Source: an uncultured Flavobacteriales bacterium
Lineage (GTDB): Bacteria > Bacteroidota > Bacteroidia > Flavobacteriales_E > Vicingaceae
Direction: 5' to 3'
Assembly (NCBI GenBank): GCA_913056345.1
Contig: CAJXMH010000006.1
Coordinates: 62,001-126,000 of the forward strand
Length of the DNA stretch: 64,000 nucleotides
The notes under the pieces are model-generated. The model saw nothing but the letters and a program-made list of their open reading frames with translations, did no database searches and was not told the origin of the DNA. Below are positions 41,789 through 49,111 of the stretch, one piece after another. Within the stretch, counting starts at the first letter, position 1; each line of letters begins with the position of its first letter. Made by a program: the position numbers and the translations under genes.

Positions 41789-42282
41789 TGGCTACAGCCG
41801 GAAAAAACCTTTCTGAGTACGATAAAAACGCCATACCCTCAGCCAAGGGAATGAAGATAGCCATTGTGGTTTCTGAATGGAATGAGAAAATCACAGGAGG
41901 CTTGCTAAAAGGAGCTCAAAATTGTTTGCTCGAAAATAAGCTAGAAGAAGAAAACTTAAGCATTCATTACGTTCCTGGGAGTTTTGAACTTCCTTTGGGA
42001 GCTCAAATGCTTTTAGAAGCGCTAAACCCTGATGCTGTAATTTGCTTGGGTTGTGTGATCCAAGGAGAAACCAAACACTTCGACTTTGTTTGTCAAGGAC
42101 TAACCCAAGGAATTAAAGACGTTAGCCTTAAGTACCATAAACCTGTTATTTTTGGAGTATTGACCGACAATACCGAACAACAGAGCATAGACCGTAGCGG
42201 CGGAAAATATGGAAACAAAGGCACTGAAGCAGCTATTACTGCGATCAAGATGGTGGATCTTCAGCGAAGGATTCAAGCTTAA
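41788..42282 (+). CDS. ribH: 6,7-dimethyl-8-ribityllumazine synthase
   Basis: Penultimate riboflavin enzyme, joining the pyrimidinedione with dihydroxybutanone phosphate. 164 aa: 'AIVVSEWNEKITGGLLKGA' (aromatic W stacking residue), 'VPGSFELPLGAQML', 'VICLGCVIQGETKHFDFVCQGL' with the catalytic His H97, and 'PVIFGVLTDNTEQQSIDRSGGKYGNKGTEAAI'. A slightly extended N-terminus (about 20 residues) is plausible given the coupled start. Overlaps the convergent DUF4442 gene by 4 bp. Confidence 0.95.
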   Translation: MATAGKNLSEYDKNAIPSAKGMKIAIVVSEWNEKITGGLLKGAQNCLLENKLEEENLSIHYVPGSFELPLGAQMLLEALNPDAVICLGCVIQGETKHFDFVCQGLTQGIKDVSLKYHKPVIFGVLTDNTEQQSIDRSGGKYGNKGTEAAITAIKMVDLQRRIQA

Positions 42283-42782
42283 ACTTTAGTCTTTACTTTT
42301 TCCCAATTTTTGATCTGCCAATTGGTTGTAACGGTGCACAGCTTATTGTCTTCCTCATCATAAACAGGTATTTCACAACTGTGAAGAATCTTTCCCTCAG
42401 TTTCCAAATCTTTTAAAGCAGCATTAAGTGCTTCATCGCTTAACTTAAAGGTAGCATATCCATTTGTTCTTCCTTGATAATGATAGGTTACTGCTAACGA
42501 CTGCATGATGAGACGGTATTTTTTGAAACCCAGTTTGTACAATAAGAGTAAACCTGAAGCATATTCCGCTGCTGTGGCTAAACCACAAGCATGAAGCCCT
42601 TTGAGGTGATTTAAATTGCTTTTTTGATAGGGCAACTTTACTTTGACCGCTGATTGATTAAGCGACACTATTTGCAAATTGTGTGGCCGATTGAAAGGAA
42701 TGAAGCGATGGAGTAAAAAATTAAGCTTCCACATTCCAAAACGTGAGGCCTCTGCTTTCTTAATTAATTTCTCAATATCCAT
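42279..42782 (-). CDS. DUF4442 hotdog-fold thioesterase-like protein
   Basis: 167 aa with the DUF4442 pattern: 'FIPFNRPHNLQIVSLNQSAVKVKLPYQKSNLNHLKGLHACGLATAAEYASGLLLLYKLG', where 'N.H.KGLHACGLATAAEYASG' resembles the hotdog acyl-CoA thioesterase helix, then 'MQSLAVTYHYQGRTNGYATF' and 'IPVYDEEDNKLCTVTTNWQIK'. Likely binds or cleaves acyl thioesters; substrate unknown. Convergent with ribH, no operon partner. Confidence 0.75.
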   Translation of the reverse strand: MDIEKLIKKAEASRFGMWKLNFLLHRFIPFNRPHNLQIVSLNQSAVKVKLPYQKSNLNHLKGLHACGLATAAEYASGLLLLYKLGFKKYRLIMQSLAVTYHYQGRTNGYATFKLSDEALNAALKDLETEGKILHSCEIPVYDEEDNKLCTVTTNWQIKNWEKVKTKV

Positions 42783-42915
42783 AAGATGAAATTAAGCTTT
42801 ATGAATTAAAATCTTATCCTCTTAAGCATTGATTACATCTTGTTGTAGTTCTAAAGCTTTGTTAATGCTTGGTGAATTAAAGCCAGAATCCCTAGGTAAG
42901 CCCTTTACAAAGCAT

Positions 42916-42923
42916 TAATTTTG
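42916..42923 (+). promoter_or_regulatory. -7 promoter box TAATTTTG for the FKBP gene
   Basis: Perfect TAnnTTTG 35 bp before the ATG of the FKBP gene; no TTG found at the usual -33 distance. Confidence 0.45.
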
Positions 42924-42958
42924 TCCAAATATTTAATAATCAAAAAAATAAGACAAGT

Positions 42959-43387
42959 ATGTCTAAAGCAACAAAAGGAAATAACGTAAAAGTTCACTAC
43001 ACAGGTAAATTAACTGACGATACTGTATTTGACAGTTCAAGAGAGCGCGAGCCTTTAGAGTTTACAGTAGGTGCAGGCCAAATGATCAAAGGTTTTGATG
43101 AAGCTGTAGAAGGAATGGCTGTAGGTGAAAGTAAAAATGTAACGATCCCATCAGCGGAAGCTTATGGTCCTAAAAAGGACGAAGCGATTGTAACAGTTAG
43201 TAAAACACAATTACCTGAAGGTTTAAAGCCAGAAGTAGGTATGCAATTAGAAGCTTCTCAGCCTGATGGCAGAAAGCAAATGCTTTCAATCGTAGAAGTA
43301 AAAGACGAAGATGTAGTGCTTGATGGTAATCACCCACTTGCAGGAAAAGATCTTGTATTCGACATCGAAGTTATGGAAATCAAATAA
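42959..43387 (+). CDS. FKBP-type peptidyl-prolyl isomerase (SlyD-like)
   Basis: 142-aa cytoplasmic prolyl isomerase and chaperone. 'KVHYTGKLTDDTVFDSSREREPLEFTVGAGQMIKGFDEAVEGMAVGESKNVTIPSAEAYG' is the FKBP part; an inserted-flap domain follows (about 72-120) and the fold is closed by 'NHPLAGKDLVFDIEVMEIK'. SlyD/SlpA architecture, but without the His-rich metal tail of SlyD. Single gene with its own -7 box and a terminator that also serves convergent msrA. Confidence 0.92.
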   Translation: MSKATKGNNVKVHYTGKLTDDTVFDSSREREPLEFTVGAGQMIKGFDEAVEGMAVGESKNVTIPSAEAYGPKKDEAIVTVSKTQLPEGLKPEVGMQLEASQPDGRKQMLSIVEVKDEDVVLDGNHPLAGKDLVFDIEVMEIK

Positions 43388-43412
43388 ATTCGATTTTCAC
43401 TATCCCAATAAT

Positions 43413-43439
43413 AAAAATCCCGCTCAAGGCGGGATTTTT
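43413..43439. terminator. Bidirectional terminator between FKBP gene and msrA
   Basis: AAAAATCCCGC - TCAAG - GCGGGATTTTT, 11-bp perfect arms flanked by A and T tracts; it touches the msrA stop codon. Confidence 0.85.
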
Positions 43440-43966
43440 CATTTTAGTTTATCTGCGAAAACGCGCTTAAATTTCTCAACTTTAGGTCTTACCACCATTT
43501 GACAATACCCTTGCTCTGGATTATTTTCAAAGTAATTCTGATGGTATTCCTCAGCAGGGTAAAACGTATCAAATTCGGTTACTTCCGTAACAATTGGGTC
43601 ATCAAAAGCGCCTGATTGATTCAGCTCTTCAATAATTGACTCTGCTACCTCTTTCTGTTGCTCATCATGGTAAAAAATGGCTGATCGGTATTGCGTTCCT
43701 TTGTCTGCTCCCTGGCGGTTTAAAGTGGTTGGATCGTGGGTCTGAAAAAATACTTCTAGGATTTCGTCTAAGCTTACTTTCTTCTCATCATATTCCAACT
43801 GCACCACCTCTGCATGACCGGTCAATCCGCTGCATACTTCGCGATAAGTTGGATTGGAAATTTTCCCACCACTGTATCCTGAGGTAACTTGTTTTACTCC
43901 TTTAAGCGCATCGAAAACGGCTTCTACACACCAAAAACATCCTGATCCTAATGTAATCTTTTGCAT
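43439..43966 (-). CDS. msrA: Peptide-methionine (S)-S-oxide reductase
   Basis: Repairs oxidised methionine. 175 aa, catalytic Cys C10 in GSGCFWCVEAVF (C13 is the second Cys of the motif), 'GVKQVTSGYSGGKISNPTYREVCSGLTGHAEVVQLEYD' and 'THDPTTLNRQGADKGTQYRSAIFYHDEQQ' are hallmark MsrA stretches. A perfect -7 box TATTTTTG lies on the minus strand at 43996-43989. No MsrB domain is fused. Confidence 0.96.
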   Translation of the reverse strand: MQKITLGSGCFWCVEAVFDALKGVKQVTSGYSGGKISNPTYREVCSGLTGHAEVVQLEYDEKKVSLDEILEVFFQTHDPTTLNRQGADKGTQYRSAIFYHDEQQKEVAESIIEELNQSGAFDDPIVTEVTEFDTFYPAEEYHQNYFENNPEQGYCQMVVRPKVEKFKRVFADKLK

Positions 43967-44051
43967 TTTATTCTTTTAGTTAGAGAAACAAAAATAAGTT
44001 CAATTTGATCGCTTAATAGTAGATTATCATGCCAAAATGAATTAATAAACT

Positions 44052-44564
44052 TTAATTTCCAATTTCTAAAAAGGTGTTGAGCCCCTCTTTGATCTCTTTT
44101 GGCAAAATAACCACTTGGTCTTTAATTTCCATTTCGCTTTTATAGAGCGGTAATTGGGCAAGTACCTTTGCTTTTAAGGTTTTGAGGGTAGGCAACAAAG
44201 CTCGCATGGCATGCTCTCCCCTAGGTTCTTTTGGCGTAAGGGTAATTGCCAACACTTTTTTCTCGGCAAACTCGCCTGAAGCAGTGCACCATTCAAAGAG
44301 GTTCTTTAAGACCGCAGGAATGTTATGACTGTATTCTGGAGTGCTGATTACGATCAAATCAGCAGCCTTGATTTGTTGCTTTAAAGTTTCAAGCTTAATT
44401 GGAGTTCCTTCTTCCAAACGAGCGGGACTAAACAATGGAAAATCAGCAAGACCCTGAAATACGCTCACCTCATGCTGACCTTCCCAACTATCAGCGATAG
44501 CTTTCAAGAGGTAGAAGTTACCACTATTGTGAGAGGCTGAACCGGAGATGAGGAGGATGTTCAT
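44052..44564 (-). CDS. NADPH-dependent FMN reductase-family protein
   Basis: 170-aa flavodoxin-fold reductase. 'NILLISGSASHNSGNFYLLKAIADSW' is the FMN phosphate loop, 'ADLIVISTPEYSHNIPAVLKNLFEWC' the isoalloxazine loop with the P-E-Y-x-x-x-I-P motif typical of azoreductase/chromate reductase-type proteins, and 'KKVLAITLTPKEPRGEHAMRALLPTLKTLKAKVL' follows. Cytoplasmic; physiological substrate not known. Same strand as msrA, 85 bp apart, so both might serve oxidative or quinone stress. Confidence 0.85.
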   Translation of the reverse strand: MNILLISGSASHNSGNFYLLKAIADSWEGQHEVSVFQGLADFPLFSPARLEEGTPIKLETLKQQIKAADLIVISTPEYSHNIPAVLKNLFEWCTASGEFAEKKVLAITLTPKEPRGEHAMRALLPTLKTLKAKVLAQLPLYKSEMEIKDQVVILPKEIKEGLNTFLEIGN

Positions 44565-44673
44565 GATTAGATTTTAGAAGTAAGATTTTAATGGATAGAC
44601 AATTGACTGCCAATTAGTTGATTCTAATAACAAGATCAAATTCTATTTAACTCTTTTTCCTTTCTACTTTCAA

Positions 44674-44760
44674 ACAGCGCAGCGATCTATTCGTTCTCAT
44701 CCAAAACATTTACAATTTCTCTGATACTTAGAAACAGAACTAAAAAACTCTTTTACTTTT
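44674..44760 (-). repeat. 87-bp direct repeat, copy downstream of the RAYT gene
   Basis: About 80 of 87 positions match 45431-45517, in the same orientation. It begins with the motif GCGCAGCGATCTA (44677-44689) and ends in an ACTCTTTTACTTTT tract. Together with the other copy it brackets the transposase gene. Confidence 0.85.
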
Positions 44761-44791
44761 TAATTTTCAACTTTAAACATTTGTGATTCTT

Positions 44792-45406
44792 CTACTCAAC
44801 ACCACTAAGAGTCGGTTCTATTTGATGGCAATAAACAAAGTTTTTCCTACTTTCAAAAAGTTTCAACACTGCTTTTCTGTTCAATTTAGTTTGTGAATTA
44901 GTGCTTAAGGCTTTATAAGATGAATACTTCCAATCACCTATCTTCGCTACTATTCCAGCTTCAACCGGGTTGTAGTGAATGTAATGTATTACCTTCCTTA
45001 AATATTTTTCATCTGTTACTCGCTTTCTTTTATAGGTATGCATAAATAGGCTTCCCTTACGATTATGTATTTTATTAAAAGCTTTAGCATATGCATTAAA
45101 GAAATTACTGAATTGTCGAGATAGTAAACCTTCAAGGTTTTGGAAACCTTGAAGGTTTGGCTCATCTTTCAGGCTTTCGAAACCTGTTAGGTCTAGATTC
45201 TCTTCTTTTATTTTAACTAAAAAATGAAAATGATTCGACATCAAGCAATAGCAGTAAGTTTCTGCAAAAGGCTGAATGTAGTGTTCATATTTCTTCAAGA
45301 AGAACCGATAGTTGTCGTCTGAAAGAAACAGCTTTTCATATCCAATAGCTCGATTGTAAACATGATAGATGCCACCTGGCTCTAATGGAGCATACTTATC
45401 TTCCAT
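44792..45406 (-). CDS. REP-associated tyrosine transposase (RAYT, Y1 HUH family)
   Basis: 204 aa. HUH single-strand transposase related to IS200 TnpA: opening 'GGIYHVYNRAIGYEKLF', 'YCYCLMSNHFHFLVKIKE' with the HUH pair H59/H61, 'RQFSNFFNAYAKAFNKIHNRKGSLFMHTYKRKRV', and 'YLRKVIHYIHYNPVEAGIVAKIGDWKYSSY', where a Tyr in the Y-I-H-x-N-P-V helix is the likely nucleophile. Such proteins mobilise REP palindromes and are domesticated single copies. Unusually, residues about 71-94 are encoded by repeat-like DNA that includes a 33-bp palindrome, kept in frame. Flanked by 87-bp direct repeats. Whether it is still active cannot be told. Confidence 0.9.
   Translation of the reverse strand: MEDKYAPLEPGGIYHVYNRAIGYEKLFLSDDNYRFFLKKYEHYIQPFAETYCYCLMSNHFHFLVKIKEENLDLTGFESLKDEPNLQGFQNLEGLLSRQFSNFFNAYAKAFNKIHNRKGSLFMHTYKRKRVTDEKYLRKVIHYIHYNPVEAGIVAKIGDWKYSSYKALSTNSQTKLNRKAVLKLFESRKNFVYCHQIEPTLSGVE
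45126..45158. repeat. 33-bp palindrome inside the RAYT reading frame
   Basis: AAACCTTCAAGGTTT - TGG - AAACCTTGAAGGTTT, perfect 15-bp arms. It encodes about residues 84-94 of the transposase. A related AAACCTGTTAGG motif lies nearby at 45181-45193, encoding about residues 72-76. Confidence 0.9.
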
Positions 45407-45430
45407 CGTTTAAATTTAGCAAATAAGGTC

Positions 45431-45517
45431 ACAGCAAAGCGGTCTATTCGTTTTTCTCCAAAACATTTACAATTTCTCTGAAACTTAGAAACAGAACTAA
45501 AAAACTCTTTTACTTTT
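45431..45517 (-). repeat. 87-bp direct repeat, copy upstream of the RAYT gene
   Basis: Partner of 44674-44760. It starts 25 bp before the RAYT ATG and contains GCAAAGCGGTCTA (45434-45446). A third, short version of this motif, GCGCAGCGGTCTA, stands at 45598-45610. Confidence 0.85.
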
Positions 45518-45659
45518 CAACTCTTCTACTCTTACTCTTTTACTGCTTTAAAAAGACAAAGCGCCTGTCCTCTTTTAGTGCAGTCGAAATTCTAAAAGCG
45601 CAGCGGTCTAGTCTCAACTCTTCAACTTTTAACTCCTTTAAGTTTTCTAATTTCAAGTT
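45518..45659. repeat. Low-complexity repeat-derived spacer with a third GCGCAGCGGTCTA
   Basis: CT-rich stretch ('CAACTCTTCTACTCTTACTC') followed by GCGCAGCGGTCTA at 45598-45610 and another CAACTCTTCAACTTTTAACTC run. Looks like degraded copies of the same repeat family; no gene seen. Confidence 0.55.
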
Positions 45660-46103
45660 TCAGCTTTCTAAAACCATTTTATAGTGTTCAATGTCGCATT
45701 CTAAGAAAAGTTCCCCAACTTGCTTAAATCCCCTGCGCTTGTAAAAAGGAATCGCTTTTAACTGTGCATGTAAATAAACAGCTTTGGCAAAGGGCAAAAC
45801 ATCTTCGATCACAGCTTGCAGCAGAACATCGCCATACTTTTTACCACGATACTCTTTCAAAACAGCAAAGCGCTCAAGCTTGATCTTATCACCAATATGC
45901 CGCCAACGAGCTGTTCCAATGGCTTTGTCACCTAAACGCAATACAAAGTGCTGACTTTCGTCTTCAAAGGAATCAAACTCTTCAGCTTCATCTACTTCTT
46001 GCTCTTGTACAAAAACCAATTCTCTGATTTTTCTTACCTCTTCAAAAAGGTTTTTTTGGTCGGTTTTGAAAGGAAGCACTTTTGGCTCAAAGTCAGTATT
46101 CAT
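45660..46103 (-). CDS. GNAT-family N-acetyltransferase (ElaA-like)
   Basis: 147 aa. 'EVRKIRELVFVQEQEVDEAEEFDSFEDESQHFVLRLGDKAIGTARWRHIGDKIKLERFAVLKEYRGKKYGDVLLQAVIEDV' contains the acetyl-CoA loop (R-G-K-K-Y-G) of GNAT enzymes, and 'VYLHAQLKAIPFYKRRGFKQVGELFLECDIEHYKM' the C-terminal strand. The 'FV.EQ.V...EEFD..D' start resembles ElaA. Substrate unknown. Start at MNTDFEPKV; an in-frame ATG 12 bp upstream is possible. A TTG-N21-TACATTTG promoter is visible on the minus strand around 46199-46168. Confidence 0.82.
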   Translation of the reverse strand: MNTDFEPKVLPFKTDQKNLFEEVRKIRELVFVQEQEVDEAEEFDSFEDESQHFVLRLGDKAIGTARWRHIGDKIKLERFAVLKEYRGKKYGDVLLQAVIEDVLPFAKAVYLHAQLKAIPFYKRRGFKQVGELFLECDIEHYKMVLES

Positions 46104-46181
46104 AGGGATTAACATTAATTAACGGCACTTTAAATCAGCAAGATAGCACCTCGTTTTATCTTCGCAACAAATGTAAGAAAG

Positions 46182-47231
46182 ATGCATATGGAAGAACAAC
46201 TATCTACTTCTACTCAAAATCCAAATGGGCAACAATCTTCGACAGAAGATATAAAAAGCCTAAACGAAAAAATACAAAGAGAAAGTGCTTTTGTCGACAT
46301 ACTCACCAAAGAGATGGACAAAGTTATTGTGGGGCAAAAGCATATGGTTGAACGCTTGCTCGTGGGCTTGCTCTCTGATGGACACATCCTTTTGGAGGGA
46401 GTTCCAGGTTTGGCCAAAACTCTAGCTATCAATACCCTTGCTACTACTGTAGAAGCTGATTTTAGTCGTATCCAATTTACTCCCGACCTACTTCCTGCAG
46501 ATTTGATCGGTACCATGATCTACAGTCAAAAGAAGGAAGAATTCTCAATCAAGAAAGGGCCAATTTTTGCCAATTTCATTCTTGCAGATGAAATCAACCG
46601 TGCACCTGCAAAAGTGCAATCTGCGCTTTTAGAGGCCATGCAAGAAAAACAAGTAACCATTGGAGAAGACACCTTTAAGCTCCCTAAACCCTTTTTGGTC
46701 TTGGCTACCCAAAACCCAGTAGAGCAAGAAGGTACCTATCCCCTGCCTGAAGCTCAAGTAGACCGTTTTATGCTAAAGGTGGTGTTAGACTATCCCAAAA
46801 AAGAAGAAGAAAAGCTGATCATTCGCCACAATTTGGCTAAAGCAGGAATGCCTAAGGCAAATAAAATTCTAAAACCTGAGGATATTACCAAGGCTCGTGA
46901 TGTGGTGAAGGAAGTCTACATGGATGAAAAAATCGAGCAGTACATTGTTGACATTGTTTTTGCCACAAGAAACCCTGAAGATTTTGGTCTAAGTGAGCTT
47001 AAAGATCTAATCACTTTTGGTGGTTCCCCAAGAGCGAGCATCAGTCTTGCTCTTGCCTCTAAAGCTTATGCCTTCATCAAAAGAAGAGGCTATGTAATTC
47101 CGGAAGATGTTCGTGCTATTGCAAAAGATGTTTTAAGACATCGTATTGGATTAAGTTATGAAGCAGAAGCAGAAAACATCAGCACCGAAGACATTATCAA
47201 TCAAATTCTAAATGCGGTAGAAATTCCGTAA
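46182..47231 (+). CDS. MoxR-family AAA+ ATPase
   Basis: 349 aa. Walker A 'GVPGLAKT' (73-80), Walker B 'FILADEINRAPAKVQSALLEAMQE', sensor 1 'PFLVLATQNPVEQEGTYPLPEAQVDRFMLKV' and sensor 2 'RASISLALASKAYA'. MoxR ATPases remodel vWA-domain client proteins; here five downstream Bat genes are the expected clients. A Ser/Thr/Gln-rich 25-residue N-terminus precedes the core. Starts the Bat operon; 18 bp to the DUF58 gene. The ATG at 46188 is an alternative start. Confidence 0.92.
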   Translation: MHMEEQLSTSTQNPNGQQSSTEDIKSLNEKIQRESAFVDILTKEMDKVIVGQKHMVERLLVGLLSDGHILLEGVPGLAKTLAINTLATTVEADFSRIQFTPDLLPADLIGTMIYSQKKEEFSIKKGPIFANFILADEINRAPAKVQSALLEAMQEKQVTIGEDTFKLPKPFLVLATQNPVEQEGTYPLPEAQVDRFMLKVVLDYPKKEEEKLIIRHNLAKAGMPKANKILKPEDITKARDVVKEVYMDEKIEQYIVDIVFATRNPEDFGLSELKDLITFGGSPRASISLALASKAYAFIKRRGYVIPEDVRAIAKDVLRHRIGLSYEAEAENISTEDIINQILNAVEIP

Positions 47232-47249
47232 TACTCTTATTTCAGCATC

Positions 47250-48140
47250 ATGAGTAAACCCAATCAAAATACTCAAGAGCTGTTGAAGAAAGTCCGCAAG
47301 ATTGAGATCAAAAGCCGTGGACTTTCCAATCAGATCTTTTCTGGTGAATACCATTCGGCATTCAAAGGAAGAGGTATGGCTTTTAGTGAAGTCCGGGATT
47401 ACCAAATGGGCGATGAGATCAGAACCATTGACTGGAACGTGACCGCTCGCTTTAATCATCCATATGTAAAGGTTTTTGAAGAAGAACGTGAAATGACTGT
47501 TATGCTGCTCGTTGATATGAGCGGCTCTAAGAATTTCGGCAGTAAAAAGCAGTTGAAACAGGAATTGGTTACAGAAATCTGTGCCGTACTTGCTTTTTCA
47601 GCGATTCAGAACAATGATAAGGTTGGGGTGATCTTTTTTAGCGATCAAGTGGAGAAATTCATTCCGCCAAAAAAAGGGAAAAGCCATATTTTAATGATCA
47701 TCCGTGAGTTGATCGACTTTGAACCAGAAAACCAAGGCACTAACTTAAAAGAGGCCCTACGCTATTTTACCTCAGTAATCAAGAAAAGAAGTACGGCCTT
47801 CTTGATCTCAGATTTTATTGCAGAAGGCTTTGAAGATGAACTGAAGATTGCTAATAACAAGCATGACTTAGTAGCACTTCAGATTTACGATGAACGTGAA
47901 ATGGAAATCCCCAATGTAGGCATGTTGCAACTTCAAGATGCAGAGAGTGGCGAATTGGTTTGGTTTGATTCCGGCAATAAACGCAACCGGGAGCTCTACC
48001 GTAAAAATGCTTTAGCCCAAAAAGGTCAGGTTGAAAGTGCATTACGTAAAAGTGGGGTTGATCATGTGAAAATTGCTACCCATCAATCTTATGTGCAACC
48101 GCTGATGAATTTATTCAAGCGCAGAGAAAGCAGAAGATGA
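47250..48140 (+). CDS. DUF58 vWA-like protein
   Basis: 296 aa. 'FSGEYHSAFKGRGMAFSEVRDYQMGDEIRTIDWNVTARFNHPYVKVFEEEREMTVMLLVDMSGSKNFGS' holds the DUF58 signature (G-x-x-x-x-R-x-Y-x-x-G-D-x-x-R-x-I-D-W) and a vWA-type DMSGS metal site. No membrane helix. In Bat operons this protein is the soluble partner of MoxR. It overlaps the next gene by ATGA. Function in stress tolerance or envelope integrity is known only in outline. Confidence 0.92.
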   Translation: MSKPNQNTQELLKKVRKIEIKSRGLSNQIFSGEYHSAFKGRGMAFSEVRDYQMGDEIRTIDWNVTARFNHPYVKVFEEEREMTVMLLVDMSGSKNFGSKKQLKQELVTEICAVLAFSAIQNNDKVGVIFFSDQVEKFIPPKKGKSHILMIIRELIDFEPENQGTNLKEALRYFTSVIKKRSTAFLISDFIAEGFEDELKIANNKHDLVALQIYDEREMEIPNVGMLQLQDAESGELVWFDSGNKRNRELYRKNALAQKGQVESALRKSGVDHVKIATHQSYVQPLMNLFKRRESRR

Positions 48141-49111
48141 GAAAATGGTTTTACATATTGATAGCCCTGTTGCTAGGAAGTAGCCTGCAAGCACAAGAAG
48201 CTAATGCGGTGCTGAAAGACCAGAATATTCAAATTGGGGAGCAAACTAAAATTCAACTTGAACTAAGGTTCCCTGCGGGCCAAGCAGTAATGCTACCGAA
48301 CTTGCAAGACACCATTACCAAGTTTATTGAAGTGGTTAAGGTATCAGATCTTGATACAACTTTTGATGAAGATGATATCAGCATTCAACTCATCACTCAA
48401 ACCGTCACCATTACATCTTGGGATAGTGGATTTCACGCTATACCGCCCTTTGTCTTTAAAGTTGGAGAAGATAGCATAAAAACCCAAGCAAATCTTTTAG
48501 AGGTAAAGTCTGTTAAGCTGCAGGCAGAAGCCGACATCAAAGACATCAAAGAGCATTTAGAAGTACCTTTCTCGCTCAGCGATTGGCTCTTGGCTCACAG
48601 ATGGGAAGTTGGTGGAAGCGTATTTGCACTATTGTTATTGATCCTTGGAATTATACTTTACCTACGCTACCGCAACAAAGCTGAAGCTGAAGTAATTGAA
48701 GTGCCCAAAGAAGCAGCTGATGTGCTCGCATTAAAGCAGTTAGAAGCTTTAGAAAAAGAAACCTTATGGCAAAAAAACCAAGTTAAAGAGTATTATGTAA
48801 GGCTTTCTTTTATCTTAAGAGAATACATCGGCAACCGCTACCAGCTTCACGCCCTTGAGCATACCACAGATGAAATCATGCTTTTAGCAGAACGTCTTCC
48901 AAAGCTTAATAAAGAATTGAAAGAGAAACTTAAAGAAACGCTGCTCTTAGCCGATCTAGCCAAATTTGCCAAGCAAAAACCCTTGGCAAGTGAGAATGAA
49001 AAGGCCTTGCAGAATGCTTTTACAGTAGTTAAAGAGACTGCCTATGTAGAGGAGGAGAAACAAGAAGAAAGTGAAGATGAAGTAGCCACTCAAAAAGAAG
49101 TTGAAGCATGA
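48137..49111 (+). CDS. Bat-operon membrane protein (DUF4381-like)
   Basis: 324 aa with a signal peptide ('MRKWFYILIALLLGSSLQAQ'), a periplasmic beta domain ('ANAVLKDQNIQIGEQTKIQLELRFPAGQ', about 22-145), one membrane helix ('WEVGGSVFALLLLILGIILYLRY', about 157-177) and an acidic helical cytoplasmic tail with 'VKEYYVRLSFILREYIGNRYQLHALEHTTDEIM', resembling DUF4381. It sits between DUF58 and BatA, overlapping both by 4 bp, as in other Bacteroidota Bat operons. Not one of the lettered Bat proteins. Confidence 0.8.
   Translation: MRKWFYILIALLLGSSLQAQEANAVLKDQNIQIGEQTKIQLELRFPAGQAVMLPNLQDTITKFIEVVKVSDLDTTFDEDDISIQLITQTVTITSWDSGFHAIPPFVFKVGEDSIKTQANLLEVKSVKLQAEADIKDIKEHLEVPFSLSDWLLAHRWEVGGSVFALLLLILGIILYLRYRNKAEAEVIEVPKEAADVLALKQLEALEKETLWQKNQVKEYYVRLSFILREYIGNRYQLHALEHTTDEIMLLAERLPKLNKELKEKLKETLLLADLAKFAKQKPLASENEKALQNAFTVVKETAYVEEEKQEESEDEVATQKEVEA

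Noticed and set aside
44565-44673. Small gene between the flavin reductase and the repeat
   Set aside because: No frame of protein-like composition; AT-rich spacer only.
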